NCBI RefSeq assembly: GCF_000023025.1
Contig: NC_012997.1
Span: 1,410,764-1,474,763, forward strand
DNA length: 64,000 nt
Source of the DNA: Teredinibacter turnerae T7901
Lineage (GTDB): Bacteria > Pseudomonadota > Gammaproteobacteria > Pseudomonadales > Cellvibrionaceae
Reading direction: 5' to 3'
In this document: positions 37,306 to 45,724 of the stretch, piece by piece
Layout: the number at the start of each line of letters is the position of its first letter
How positions within the stretch are numbered: the stretch's first letter is position 1
The notes under the pieces: model-generated
Database searches by the model: none
What the model was told of the DNA's origin: nothing
The model's input: the letters and a program-made list of their open reading frames with translations, nothing else
Program-made: the position numbers and the translations under genes

Positions 37306-37531
37306 ATGAAGTTCAAAAAACTGGATGTTTGGAAGGAGAGCGCGCGTTTGTGCGTCGAGGTGTACAAAAACCTTGGCACTCTGCGGGATTACGGCTTTCG
37401 AGATCAGATTACTCGCTCCGCCCTCTCAATACCGTCAAATATCGCCAAAGGTTCATGCGCAGAAATATCATCCAGATATACATAGGGGGCGAGATTGGTT
37501 TTGAGGAAGAGGAACTTGGTAAATTTGGGGC
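37306..37531 (+). pseudogene. Broken S23/four-helix-bundle gene
   Basis: The first 44 codons match the intact copy at 37799 almost perfectly (MKFKKLDVWKESARL ... SIPSNIA). Then 54 bases present in the intact gene, between two copies of AATATCGC (37931 and 37985), are missing here. That loss keeps the frame. A further one-base loss near 37465 shifts the frame and brings a stop at 37485. Similarity in the shifted frame continues (GEIGFEEEELGK) to about 37531, where array sequence begins. The 5' flank (GTTGCGGAGC ... GGGATTTTCG) is duplicated too. Confidence 0.85.
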
Positions 37532-37534
37532 GTT

Positions 37535-37700
37535 GCGCTTATTAGGAACGCTTGCTTTGCTGCGCTGCTGGGAGCGCTTCGCTTCTGGGGGCGCCGCCCT
37601 TGGCGGCTGCTGGGAACGGGCTTCGCCCTGCTGGGGAGGGGGAGCCTTCGGCCGCCTTATGATTTGACTTGGTAGGGCAGAGCTGGGGTAGGTAGGAGAG
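37535..37700 (+). repeat. Mosaic array between the two S23 copies
   Basis: Direct-orientation near-copy of the array at 37039-37199, with CTGCTGGGAACG linkers, the words GCCGCCCTTGGCGGC and GGGCTTCGCCC, CCTTCGGCCG and CTTATGATTTGACTT. It shows that array and gene were duplicated together as one unit of roughly 500 bases. Confidence 0.88.
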
Positions 37701-37798
37701 GTTTGTCGGTTTAGGCGTTATGATGGATCGCAAATCATGCGCCCCAGTTGCGGAGCAAAGTGGGGCGCTCTCAACTTGCCATAGGAAAGGGATTTTCG

Positions 37799-38158
37799 AT
37801 GAAGTTCAAAAAACTGGATGTTTGGAAGGAGAGTGCGCGTTTGTGTGTCGAAGTGTACAAAAATCTTGGCACTCTGCGGGATTACGGCTTTCGAGATCAG
37901 ATTACTCGCTCCGCTCTCTCTATACCGTCAAATATCGCGGAGGGAGAGGAGCGGGAAAGCCTCAAAGACTCCATAAGGTTTCTTAATATCGCCAAAGGCT
38001 CAACCGCAGAATTGATCACCCAGATATACATAGGGATCGAAATTGGATATGTGGAACAAGCGCTTGGCAAAGACCTGCTCAATAAAGCGACGACTATTTC
38101 ACACCAACTCGGCGCCTTGATCAGAGCAAGAAAAAAACGGAACACAAACCAAAGCTAA
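37799..38158 (+). CDS. S23/four-helix-bundle protein
   Basis: 119 residues of the family first found in 23S rRNA intervening sequences, which fold as a four-helix bundle and form pentamers; the cellular role is not established. The family start KFKKLDVWKESARLCVEVYK, the central RDQITRSALSIPSNIAEG and the Arg-rich second helix are plain. I start at the ATG at 37799, which is conserved in the broken copy; an ATG at 37748 would add 17 residues. A GGAAAGG stretch precedes it. No 23S rRNA and no reverse transcriptase is nearby, so it is neither in an rRNA nor a diversity-generating element here. Mosaic arrays lie on both sides in inverted orientation. Confidence 0.85.
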   Translation: MKFKKLDVWKESARLCVEVYKNLGTLRDYGFRDQITRSALSIPSNIAEGEERESLKDSIRFLNIAKGSTAELITQIYIGIEIGYVEQALGKDLLNKATTISHQLGALIRARKKRNTNQS

Positions 38159-38514
38159 CCCACCAGCGCAGCCCCCCCAGAAGCCCCACCAGCGCGGGGC
38201 GCTCCACAACACTAACCATCACCTACCTAGCCAAATCATAAGTCAGCCGAAGGTTTTCTCTCCCAACAGGGCAAAGCCCGTTCCCAGCAGCCGCCACCGG
38301 CGGCGCCCTCAAAGCGACCAACGGAAGCGCCCCAGAAGCCCCGCGATGCGGGGTGTTCCACAACCCTAACCATCACCTACCCAGCCAAATCAAAAGATAC
38401 CCAAAGCTTTCCCTCCCCAGCAGGGCGAAGCCCGTTCCCAGAAGCCGCCACCGGCGGCGCCCCCAAAGCGACCAACGGAAGCGCCCCAGAAGCCCCGCCG
38501 TGCGGGGCGTTCCG
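38159..38514 (+). repeat. Mosaic array, inverted right copies after S23 gene
   Basis: Two tandem blocks, about 154 bases apart, each run from CATCACCTAC (38217 and 38371) through AGCCAAATCA, an optional CAGCCGAAGG, CAGGGC-AAGCCCGTTCCCAG and GCCGCCACCGGCGGC, then CAAAGCGACCAACGGAAGC. The first block is the near-exact reverse complement of the left arrays at 37098 and 37590. The last words, GCCCCGCCGTGCGGGGC and GTTCCGC, run into the terminator-like hairpin at 38515. Confidence 0.88.
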
Positions 38515-38547
38515 CAACAAAAACTGGCGAAACGCCAGTTTTTGTTG
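38515..38547 (+). terminator. Long perfect hairpin upstream of ihfB
   Basis: A 15-base perfect stem (CAACAAAAACTGGCG with CGCCAGTTTTTGTTG) has a three-base AAA loop. The A and T runs are inside the stem, so it can terminate in either direction. It closes the S23 module and separates it from ihfB. Confidence 0.8.
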
Positions 38548-38689
38548 TATAAACAACAACTTAACCAAAAAAAGTAGCAAATACATTTACAGATTGCGCT
38601 AACACAATGATATTACCCAACTTTTGGACTAATATCTGGTTAGCTCGAACTGCGGCGCAGGTACCAACGCGCCTTGGTTGATAAAGTCG

Positions 38690-38720
38690 CCAAACCTGTG
38701 GGTAACATTTTCAGGTTTGG
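38690..38720 (+). promoter_or_regulatory. Hairpin in the ihfB leader
   Basis: A 9-base perfect stem (CCAAACCTG with CAGGTTTGG) and a 13-base loop lie 72 bases before the ihfB ATG. It could be a leader structure or a weak terminator. I see no other defined element in 38548-38791. Confidence 0.3.
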
Positions 38721-38791
38721 GCTTTGCTCCCTTGCGGGCGGCAGCGGTTATTCGCTAACTTTTCTTCACCACTCAAGCTTGGCCAAATCCT

Positions 38792-39088
38792 ATGACAAAG
38801 TCAGAGCTGATAGAACGCATCGCTGAAAGGCAGGACCAACTCTCCGCAAAGGACATTGAGTTGGCGGTAAAGCTTATTCTTGAGTATATGTCCCAATGCC
38901 TGGCCAACGGCGATCGCATCGAAATCCGCGGCTTTGGCAGTTTCTCACTTCACTATCGTGCGCCGCGTACAGGCCGCAACCCTAAAACCGGTGAATCTGT
39001 CGAGCTGGAAGGTAAGTTTGTTCCCCACTTCAAGCCCGGTAAAGAAATGCGCGACCGTGTAAACGAGAGCCTGGAAGAGTTGCCATAA
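38792..39088 (+). CDS. ihfB: Integration host factor subunit beta
   Basis: DNA-bending HU/IHF-family protein. The 98 residues begin [17 protein letters not shown] and contain [20 protein letters not shown] broken at the usual arm, [12 protein letters not shown] and [14 protein letters not shown], as in IhfB. No convincing Shine-Dalgarno sequence precedes the ATG. The order rpsA-ihfB is conserved in gammaproteobacteria, but here the S23 module and 1.8 kb lie between them. Confidence 0.97.
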   Translation: MTKSELIERIAERQDQLSAKDIELAVKLILEYMSQCLANGDRIEIRGFGSFSLHYRAPRTGRNPKTGESVELEGKFVPHFKPGKEMRDRVNESLEELP

Positions 39089-39799
39089 CATCCCTGCACG
39101 GCCAGCCCACGCTGGTTATCGCCTTTTGTTTTCAGCCCAACCATCGAAAGCCGCAGATCGCGATTTAGTTGCTCGCGTATGAGGTTGTTTGAGCGGTAGC
39201 GCGTAATTGATTTTCCCATTTTAGAATTTCCTGCGAGTCAACGCATGATGTGAGGGTATGCGGCGCTGTTTTCATTTTAGCTGGCCGAGCAGAAAGCGGC
39301 ATTTCTAAATCGACTCTGTAAATTTGTTCGGCAATAAATGGCGCGTTTTACGGGAAATATGGGTTAACAAACGAGTGTCGCGGTAAATTCGGCACCCGGT
39401 GGTGCAAACCCAAGCCAGTTTGGTCGTTTATTGAGCGAATATTCGCCAGCGCGCTGGCATGTTAAATGTATTTTTGTTGTGTCGGAAAATTGGCCGGAAA
39501 AATTTTTAAATTGTCCTGCGCATCTTGGCCGTTATCTTAAGCAGCTTAAATTTCACTCTGTTTTAGGGGCGCGCTGTCAAGAGAACAAGACAAACCGTTC
39601 CCTATAAAACCGACAAACGGGCAGGTGTATCGATAAAAATCTGGAGTTTGAAGTGGTGCTGGCAATGGCGAGCAAGCAGTAAATTAAAGCTGCATAAGAG
39701 CAGGCTAGCGAGTTAAGCAAAATCACAAGCTCAGGTTGGGGATATTACACTTTGCGAACAACACAACTTGTAGTCATTGCTTTATAATCCCCGCAAATT
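39089..39799 (+). other. 711-base gap before the polysaccharide locus
   Basis: No gene is convincing here. A minus-strand open frame starting at the ATG at 39219 (MGKSITRYRSNNLIREQL) has AGGA before it but runs into ihfB, so only its first 40 codons are free; it may be a remnant. GCGAATATTCGC (39435-39446) and GCCAGCGCGCTGGC (39445-39458) are two overlapping perfect palindromes. AGCGGTAGCGCG at 39192 resembles the core of the RfaH-recruiting ops element but is 600 bases before manC. The long leader would suit a regulated polysaccharide promoter. Confidence 0.45.
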
Positions 39800-41260
39800 G
39801 TGTACTACATCAAAGTTCGGATAGTTCTCGTGCAGGAAAACCAATCAGAAACACGGACCGTTGTTCCGGTCATACTCTCCGGCGGCAGTGGCACTCGACT
39901 GTGGCCAAAATCCCGCAAGGCATACCCCAAACAGCTCCACAAACTCTACGGCGATATGACCATGCTTCAGCACACCATGAAGCGTGTGCAACAGTTTGCG
40001 CCGCCAATTGTGGTGTGTAACAACGATCAGCGTTTTATGGTGGCCAGCCAGATCGCAGAAATCGACTCCCGCAAAGCGGAAATTATTCTCGAACCCTGCG
40101 CCCGAAATACGGCTCCTGCAATCGCTGTCGCGGCTTATCGCGCTAAGCAGCTCTACGCAAACCCCATTCTGGTGGTGTTGGCTGCAGATCACCTTATTAG
40201 TGATCTCAATGCGTTTCACGGCGCCCTCGAACAGGCAATTGTGGCGGCTGAGCAAGAGCGCCTGGTTGCCTTTGGTGTAATTCCGCATAAGCCGGAAACC
40301 GGTTATGGCTATATACAAAGTGAGAATGCGACGTCCGCCAGCGGAAGCAAAATTGTTCAATTTGTAGAGAAGCCAGATCTCGCCACTGCACAATCTTATC
40401 TGGCAGCGGGTACCTACACCTGGAACAGCGGCATGTTTGTGTTTCCAGCAGATCTGCTGCTTGCCGAAGTGGCCAGTCTAGGCGGCGATTGGTTAGCGCA
40501 GTGTGAAGCATCGTTAGTTAACGCCGAAACCGATCTCGACTTTATTCGTCTCGCAGAGCCCGAGTTCGCGCAATGTGAAAATATCTCAATTGACTATGCT
40601 GTGATGGAGAAAACTCCAAAGGCCTGGATGGTGCCCCTGGATGCGGGTTGGAGCGACCTTGGCAGTTGGGAATCGCTGTGGGAGTCCAGCGCGAAGGACG
40701 AAAACGGTAATGCAGTATTTGGCGACGCGTTTATCAAAAACTGCACTGGCAGCCTAATCCACTCAGAAGATCGCTTTGTAGCCGCAATTGGCCTGGAGAA
40801 TATCGCAATAATCGAGAGCGATGATGCCTTGCTGGTTGTCAATCGCGAAGCAACCCAGGACGTGAAATACGTGGTGGATTGGCTGAAGCAGCAGGATCGC
40901 AACGAGTTTCAGCATCACCGTCAGGTGCACCGCCCGTGGGGAAGCTTCGATACCCTCGATGCCGGCAAGCGTTTCCAGGTAAAACGAATAGAAGTAAAAC
41001 CCGGCGCTAGTATTTCGTTGCAAATGCATCACCATCGCGCGGAACACTGGGTGGTAGTGGAAGGAACTGCACTCGTTCAAAAGGGCGAGAAGGAGCAGTT
41101 GCTCGGCGAAAATGAATCTATCTATATTCCTTTAGGGGAAAAGCACCGCCTGAGCAACCCCGGCAAACTGCCATTACACCTTATTGAGGTGCGCAGTGGT
41201 GGCTACCTGGGTGAAGACGACATTGTACGTTTTCAGGATGCCTACGGCAGAGCGGAATAA
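39800..41260 (+). CDS. manC: Mannose-1-phosphate guanylyltransferase/mannose-6-phosphate isomerase
   Basis: Makes GDP-mannose for polysaccharide synthesis. The nucleotidyltransferase domain (residues 20-300) has ILSGGSGTRLWPKSRKAYPKQ, VLAADHLI and the EKPDLATA segment; the C-terminal cupin domain (about 375-475) has RPWGSFDTLDAGKRFQVKRI and LQMHHHRAEHWVVVEG, the isomerase metal site. The 486-residue length fits the two-domain type. Start is uncertain: GTG at 39800 or GTG at 39830 (residue 11), neither with a strong ribosome site. Confidence 0.95.
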   Translation: MYYIKVRIVLVQENQSETRTVVPVILSGGSGTRLWPKSRKAYPKQLHKLYGDMTMLQHTMKRVQQFAPPIVVCNNDQRFMVASQIAEIDSRKAEIILEPCARNTAPAIAVAAYRAKQLYANPILVVLAADHLISDLNAFHGALEQAIVAAEQERLVAFGVIPHKPETGYGYIQSENATSASGSKIVQFVEKPDLATAQSYLAAGTYTWNSGMFVFPADLLLAEVASLGGDWLAQCEASLVNAETDLDFIRLAEPEFAQCENISIDYAVMEKTPKAWMVPLDAGWSDLGSWESLWESSAKDENGNAVFGDAFIKNCTGSLIHSEDRFVAAIGLENIAIIESDDALLVVNREATQDVKYVVDWLKQQDRNEFQHHRQVHRPWGSFDTLDAGKRFQVKRIEVKPGASISLQMHHHRAEHWVVVEGTALVQKGEKEQLLGENESIYIPLGEKHRLSNPGKLPLHLIEVRSGGYLGEDDIVRFQDAYGRAE

Positions 41261-41296
41261 AACAGTTAAACCTACGTAAAGAGTAAGCGAAACAAC

Positions 41297-42367
41297 ATGG
41301 AACTAGGCTACATTATTTTGGCAATGTCTTTTGTACTCGCATTTGCCGCAGTAAAGTTACTTCAGCCTGTCGCCGAATGGGCGCAACTTGTCGACAAACC
41401 CGGCGGCCGTAAACAGCACCAAGGCGTTATTCCGTTAGTCGGTGGATTGGCTATTTATGCCAGTATTTTGCTAACCACCTTTCTCTTTATTGAGCAGCCA
41501 ATAGAAATACGGCTTTTTCTATTGGCCGGTGGGCTAATCGTGTTTATGGGCATGGTCGACGACCGGTACGAACTCAGCGCGCGCTTTCGCCTAGTTGGCC
41601 AGTTCCTGATCTCCTGCATTTTTGTTTACGCTCTGGAGGTGCACTTCCATTCGTTTGGAGACTTGTTTGGTATTGGCGAGTTAAACCCCGGCTGGCTGGG
41701 CTACCCGCTGGCTGTACTCTCCATTATGGCGGCAATTAACGCCATGAACATGATGGATGGCATGGACGGCCTGGTAGGCTCCATCGCCATGGTTTCGTTT
41801 ATTGGCCTGGTCGCGCTCTTCGGCGCAAATGGCAATACCACCTTCCAGTACCTGTGCATGGCCTTTATCGGCTCCACCGGCGCCTTCCTTATTTTTAACC
41901 TGTGGGGCGCCAGAAAACCCAAGCGCATCGGTAAAATATTTATGGGCGACTCCGGCAGCATGTTTATGGGGTTGTCGTTAGGGGTGTTGCTGATTTACGG
42001 CTCCCAAGGCGAGTCCGCTGCATTTAGCCCGGTTACAGCGCTCTGGTTTGTGCTGCTACCCATCACCGATATGTTTACCATCATGTACCGCCGAGTAAAA
42101 CGCGGTCGCTCCCCCATGGCGCCAGACCGAACTCATATCCACCACATTATTCTGCGGGCCGGCTTTAACGCGAAACAAACTTTGTACATTATGCTGTGTG
42201 TACAGGGGTTGTTCGTGGTCGTAGGCGCAGTACTGCATGTGTATAAAGCGCCAGATTGGTTTTCGTTTCTAGGGGCAATAGCGCTGGTTGTGTTTTATCA
42301 GTTGTTGATGAAGCGGTCTTGGCGGTTTATTCGGTGGAGTAAGCGGCGAATTTTTACTGCGGCATAA
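41297..42367 (+). CDS. wecA: WecA-like undecaprenyl-phosphate sugar-1-phosphate transferase
   Basis: Integral membrane enzyme of the MraY/WecA family, which puts the first sugar phosphate on undecaprenyl phosphate. The 356 residues hold about ten membrane helices. Key residues are the Asp pair in GMVDDRYELSARFR near residue 78, NAMNMMDGMDGLVG near 152, FMGDSGSMFMG near 216, and the HIHH motif near 277. It probably starts synthesis of the O-antigen-type polymer of the following genes. GlcNAc is the likely sugar, but this is inferred. Confidence 0.88.
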   Translation: MELGYIILAMSFVLAFAAVKLLQPVAEWAQLVDKPGGRKQHQGVIPLVGGLAIYASILLTTFLFIEQPIEIRLFLLAGGLIVFMGMVDDRYELSARFRLVGQFLISCIFVYALEVHFHSFGDLFGIGELNPGWLGYPLAVLSIMAAINAMNMMDGMDGLVGSIAMVSFIGLVALFGANGNTTFQYLCMAFIGSTGAFLIFNLWGARKPKRIGKIFMGDSGSMFMGLSLGVLLIYGSQGESAAFSPVTALWFVLLPITDMFTIMYRRVKRGRSPMAPDRTHIHHIILRAGFNAKQTLYIMLCVQGLFVVVGAVLHVYKAPDWFSFLGAIALVVFYQLLMKRSWRFIRWSKRRIFTAA

Positions 42368-42622
42368 ATCGCAACTTAATTATCGATATTTTCAAAACCT
42401 TTCTAAGGGCGGAGAGTCAACTCGCGCTTTTTTTGTTGGGGATGGCGTCGGGCTAGCTACTGGGTTGCTGCGAATAGTTGCACTTAATCTTTCTGGGTTC
42501 TACCCGGCACGAATGCTTGTAAGCATTATTAACTTTAGAATTCAATTTGTTCAATGAATCATAATTAGACTAGATAAGTTCCGATATGAGCGTTGATACT
42601 ACTGCTTTAAGATAACTGAGTT

Positions 42623-43618
42623 ATGAATGATACTGATGATAGACTCCTTAAAATAGAACAACGACTAGATTCTATTTCGATTGAAAGCATAAACGAAAAG
42701 TCAGCTCAAAATTCAGAGTTTATAGGTGAGATTGACTTGATTAAATTGTGGGAATCACTCTGGAGCGGAAAATTTTGGCTATTAGGAATAACAGCTCTTT
42801 TTATTCTATGTGGGGTGTTGTTTTCACTTAGCCTTCCTAACATGTATGAAAGTAAAGGTGTGTACGGTATATCGCAGGATGATGGTGTAGCCAAAAATAT
42901 GTCGGGCCAATTGGGTGGTTTAGCAGCTATTGCAGGTATTAACTTAGGTGCTGGTGGACAAAATAAAATAAATCATGCAGTAGTGCTAGGTCAATCTTGG
43001 CCATTCTGGGATGAGTTAATTCGCACTCATAATTTGAAACCCTTGGTGTTTGGTGTTAAAGAATGGGATCGTGCAAGAGACAAGTTTGTTTGGGATGAAG
43101 ATATCTACTTGGTTGATGAACAAAAATGGATACGAAAGCCGCCTTCAGGCAAAGAAGCGGAACCAAGTTCGTATGAGGTGTTTGATAAAATAATTGATTT
43201 TGTAGAAATTAAATTTGACGCATCTACTGGGCTGCTATCTATCAAAGTCAAACATTATTCTCCTCATGTTGCCAAAGAGTGGGTAGAAATGATTGTTGAA
43301 AAACTAAATGGTGATTTTAGGGATAGGGATATTGTAAAGGCAGAAAAAAACATAGGCTATCTACAGGAAAAAATCGATGAAACCAAGATAGCTGAGCTAA
43401 AAACTGTCTTTTATAATATGGTTGAAGCGCAAACAAAAACGTTGATGCTAGCTAGGGTTGACGAAGATTATCTAGTTGAGCCTGTTATTATGCCGATGGT
43501 GGCTGAGTCGCCCGTATCACCTGTTAGGAAGTTGATTGTCGTTCTCTTTGCGGTTGTAGGGGGGATGTTTTCGCTACTTTTTTTGTTTGTTAAAAATATT
43601 TTTAGTAAAAGATATTAG
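42623..43618 (+). CDS. wzz: Wzz-type chain length determinant
   Basis: Inner-membrane protein that sets O-antigen chain length. Two membrane helices frame it: residues about 50-70 (FWLLGITALFILCGVLFSLSL) and the C-terminal 300-325 (LIVVLFAVVGGMFSLLFLFV), with a Pro-rich PVIMPMVAESPVSPVRK before the second, the Wzz hallmark. The periplasmic part includes a coiled region near 245-275. The DNA becomes clearly AT-rich from here on. A 255-base gap lies before it. Confidence 0.87.
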   Translation: MNDTDDRLLKIEQRLDSISIESINEKSAQNSEFIGEIDLIKLWESLWSGKFWLLGITALFILCGVLFSLSLPNMYESKGVYGISQDDGVAKNMSGQLGGLAAIAGINLGAGGQNKINHAVVLGQSWPFWDELIRTHNLKPLVFGVKEWDRARDKFVWDEDIYLVDEQKWIRKPPSGKEAEPSSYEVFDKIIDFVEIKFDASTGLLSIKVKHYSPHVAKEWVEMIVEKLNGDFRDRDIVKAEKNIGYLQEKIDETKIAELKTVFYNMVEAQTKTLMLARVDEDYLVEPVIMPMVAESPVSPVRKLIVVLFAVVGGMFSLLFLFVKNIFSKRY

Positions 43619-43619
43619 A

Positions 43620-44681
43620 ATGAGAATTGGTTTATTTGTAAGAAATTTTTCTGGTGGTGGGGCTGAATATGTTAGTGTTTTACTCGCTAATGGTTTGGTA
43701 AGTCAGGGGCATTCTGTTTGTTTTTTCGTATTGGATTCTGTCGGCCCAAACAAGTGCAAGCTTGATAATCAGATAGAGATAATTGAATTGACGTCAAAGC
43801 GATTGATATCTTGTGCGTTTGCTCTTCGCAAGGCCATTAAGGAGAGCGGTATAGAAAAACTAATTTCAAATATGACGCATGAAAATATTGTTTCGTTAGT
43901 TGCAACCTGTGGAGTTAAAGTGGGTGTTATAGGGGTGGAGCATAATAATTTCCTAGAGGAAATGAGACGAAGGGGTTGGATAATCTACCAGATAACAAAA
44001 ACCTTAGTGAAAGTCTTATACCCGAGGCTCCATTCGTTGGTTTGTGTATCAGAAGGTGTTAGGAGCGAGTTCGATCGCTATTTTCATGGCGGATTTAGTA
44101 ATCTAAGAACCATATACAACCCTATAGTAGGGGACGGTGAAAAAGCACCCATTTCTTGGGGGAATAAATTTATAGTTGGTGCCGGAAGGTTGACCAAGCA
44201 GAAAAACTTTAAGATGTTGATTCAAGCATACAGCATATTAGTTAAGCACTATGGTTATGATGGGGACCTAGTTATCTTAGGTGAAGGCTCTGAGAAAACG
44301 TCTTTGGAATATTTTGCTTCGGAGCTTGGTCTTCAAAATAGGGTGTTTCTGTTGGGTTATGTAGCCAATCCATACAGTTACTTTTTAGTCGCTGACTGCT
44401 TTGTTCTTTCGTCTTTGTGGGAAGGTTTTGGAAACGTTATTGTGGAAGCACTTTTGGCGGGGTGTAAGGTCGTCTCAACCGATTGTAAATATGGTCCTTC
44501 TGAAATCCTTGAAAACGGTGAATATGGGTCTCTCGTGCGAATATTTAACGCCGAGGAGCTCGCTGTCGCAATACAAAATGAATTATCTTTATCTCGCTCT
44601 AAACAAGCGTTAGTCTCCAGGGGGAGAGAGTTTTCTACAAGCGTTGCTGTAAAAAAGTATCTTGAGGTGTTAGGTTGCTAA
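43620..44681 (+). CDS. GT4-family glycosyltransferase
   Basis: Cytoplasmic transferase with the GT-B fold. N-terminal MRIGLFVRNFSGGGAEYVS is the acceptor-side start, and the donor domain has GAGRLTKQKNFKMLIQAYS near 195 and EGFGNVIVEALLAG near 280, the E-x7-E motif of GT4. The ATG at 43620 begins two bases after the wzz stop; an ATG at 43587 would overlap wzz. Sugar and linkage cannot be told. It is coupled with the next gene. Confidence 0.85.
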   Translation: MRIGLFVRNFSGGGAEYVSVLLANGLVSQGHSVCFFVLDSVGPNKCKLDNQIEIIELTSKRLISCAFALRKAIKESGIEKLISNMTHENIVSLVATCGVKVGVIGVEHNNFLEEMRRRGWIIYQITKTLVKVLYPRLHSLVCVSEGVRSEFDRYFHGGFSNLRTIYNPIVGDGEKAPISWGNKFIVGAGRLTKQKNFKMLIQAYSILVKHYGYDGDLVILGEGSEKTSLEYFASELGLQNRVFLLGYVANPYSYFLVADCFVLSSLWEGFGNVIVEALLAGCKVVSTDCKYGPSEILENGEYGSLVRIFNAEELAVAIQNELSLSRSKQALVSRGREFSTSVAVKKYLEVLGC

Positions 44682-45724
44682 TATTCTACTTAAGAAATTT
44701 ATCCGGAGGAGGTGTTCAGAAAGTCCATATAAATATTGCTAACGGGCTTGAGCGAAGTGGATATGATGTCATCTTTCTTTGCAAGGAGAAGGGTGTTTTA
44801 GAGAATGAGGTTGGCCCTTCTATTGTGAAGGGTACTATATTAAAGCTGTTCAAGCTTATTCCTTTTTTAAGTAAGCCTGCTAATACTACCGTAGTAGTGG
44901 GGAATGGAACTGACGCGGTACTGGCTGCGATCGTAAGATTTTTATACTTATTCCGTTTTAACTTGATATATGTGCAACACGTCGATTTGAAACTAGCAGG
45001 TGATACATTTGCCTCAGTCTTTGTTAAAAGGGCAGTCTTCAGTTGTCTTCAGTATCTCGTTTCTAGAGTTGTCTTCGTGAGTAACGGATTAAAAGAATCT
45101 ATTTTTAGTCAGATTAAGCTTCCTAGAAGTGATTTTCGTGTTATTTATAATCCGGTTTTAAAATCAGTTGATTATGCTGAGCATCAGAGCAGTAGCCGGG
45201 GTGGGGGGTTAAGAATTATTAATGTTGGGCGATTGTGTTTTCAAAAAAACCAAAAATATTTACTGAGCGTTGCAGAATGGTTGGTTAATGAAGGGGTTGA
45301 TTTCAAGCTCACTTTTGTTGGCGAGGGTGAAGACCAGAATATGTTAACAGCGTTGGTAAAAGAAAAATCGCTTGATGGACAAGTTGAGTTTCTAGGGTGG
45401 AGAGATAATATAGCCGATTTACTGAAACAAGCGGACATTTTTTGTTTGGTATCTTTGTGGGAAGGTTTGCCTACTGTATTAATCGAGGCTCTCCAATATT
45501 GCCCACGAGTGCTTGCACTTGAGTGTCCTCATGGTATACGAGAGATCTGCAGTCATGACAATAAGACTGTTTTGCCAACTAGTACAGATGTTTCGAGCTA
45601 CGGAAGAAGGCTACTAGAATTAGTTGATAGTGCTCCAGTATCGATGCCTAGCCGGAACCTCGAGCGCTTTACAGAAAAGCGATGCGTTAGAGAATACGAA
45701 TTGTTAGTTGGTGAATTCAAATGA
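44675..45724 (+). CDS. GT4-family glycosyltransferase
   Basis: 349 residues, start TTG at 44675, overlapping the previous stop by seven bases. MLIFYLRNLSGGGVQKVHIN opens the acceptor domain; NVGRLCFQKNQKYLLSVAEW near 190 and EGLPTVLIEALQY near 265 mark the donor site. Closely resembles its upstream neighbour in layout, which suggests an old duplication. Specificity unknown. Confidence 0.84.
   Translation: MLIFYLRNLSGGGVQKVHINIANGLERSGYDVIFLCKEKGVLENEVGPSIVKGTILKLFKLIPFLSKPANTTVVVGNGTDAVLAAIVRFLYLFRFNLIYVQHVDLKLAGDTFASVFVKRAVFSCLQYLVSRVVFVSNGLKESIFSQIKLPRSDFRVIYNPVLKSVDYAEHQSSSRGGGLRIINVGRLCFQKNQKYLLSVAEWLVNEGVDFKLTFVGEGEDQNMLTALVKEKSLDGQVEFLGWRDNIADLLKQADIFCLVSLWEGLPTVLIEALQYCPRVLALECPHGIREICSHDNKTVLPTSTDVSSYGRRLLELVDSAPVSMPSRNLERFTEKRCVREYELLVGEFK

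Noticed and set aside
37306-38158. Diversity-generating retroelement, because S23-like proteins resemble Avd
   Set aside because: No reverse transcriptase and no template/variable repeat pair with adenine-directed changes nearby.
34651-38514. CRISPR array in the repetitive region
   Set aside because: Linkers are about 11 bases and the variable parts are self-complementary and repeated between arrays, unlike 28-37-base CRISPR repeats with unique spacers. No cas genes are present.
39192-39203. ops/JUMPstart element upstream of manC
   Set aside because: Only the short core resembles ops, and it lies about 600 bases before manC, with no JUMPstart sequence in the right order; kept only as a remark.
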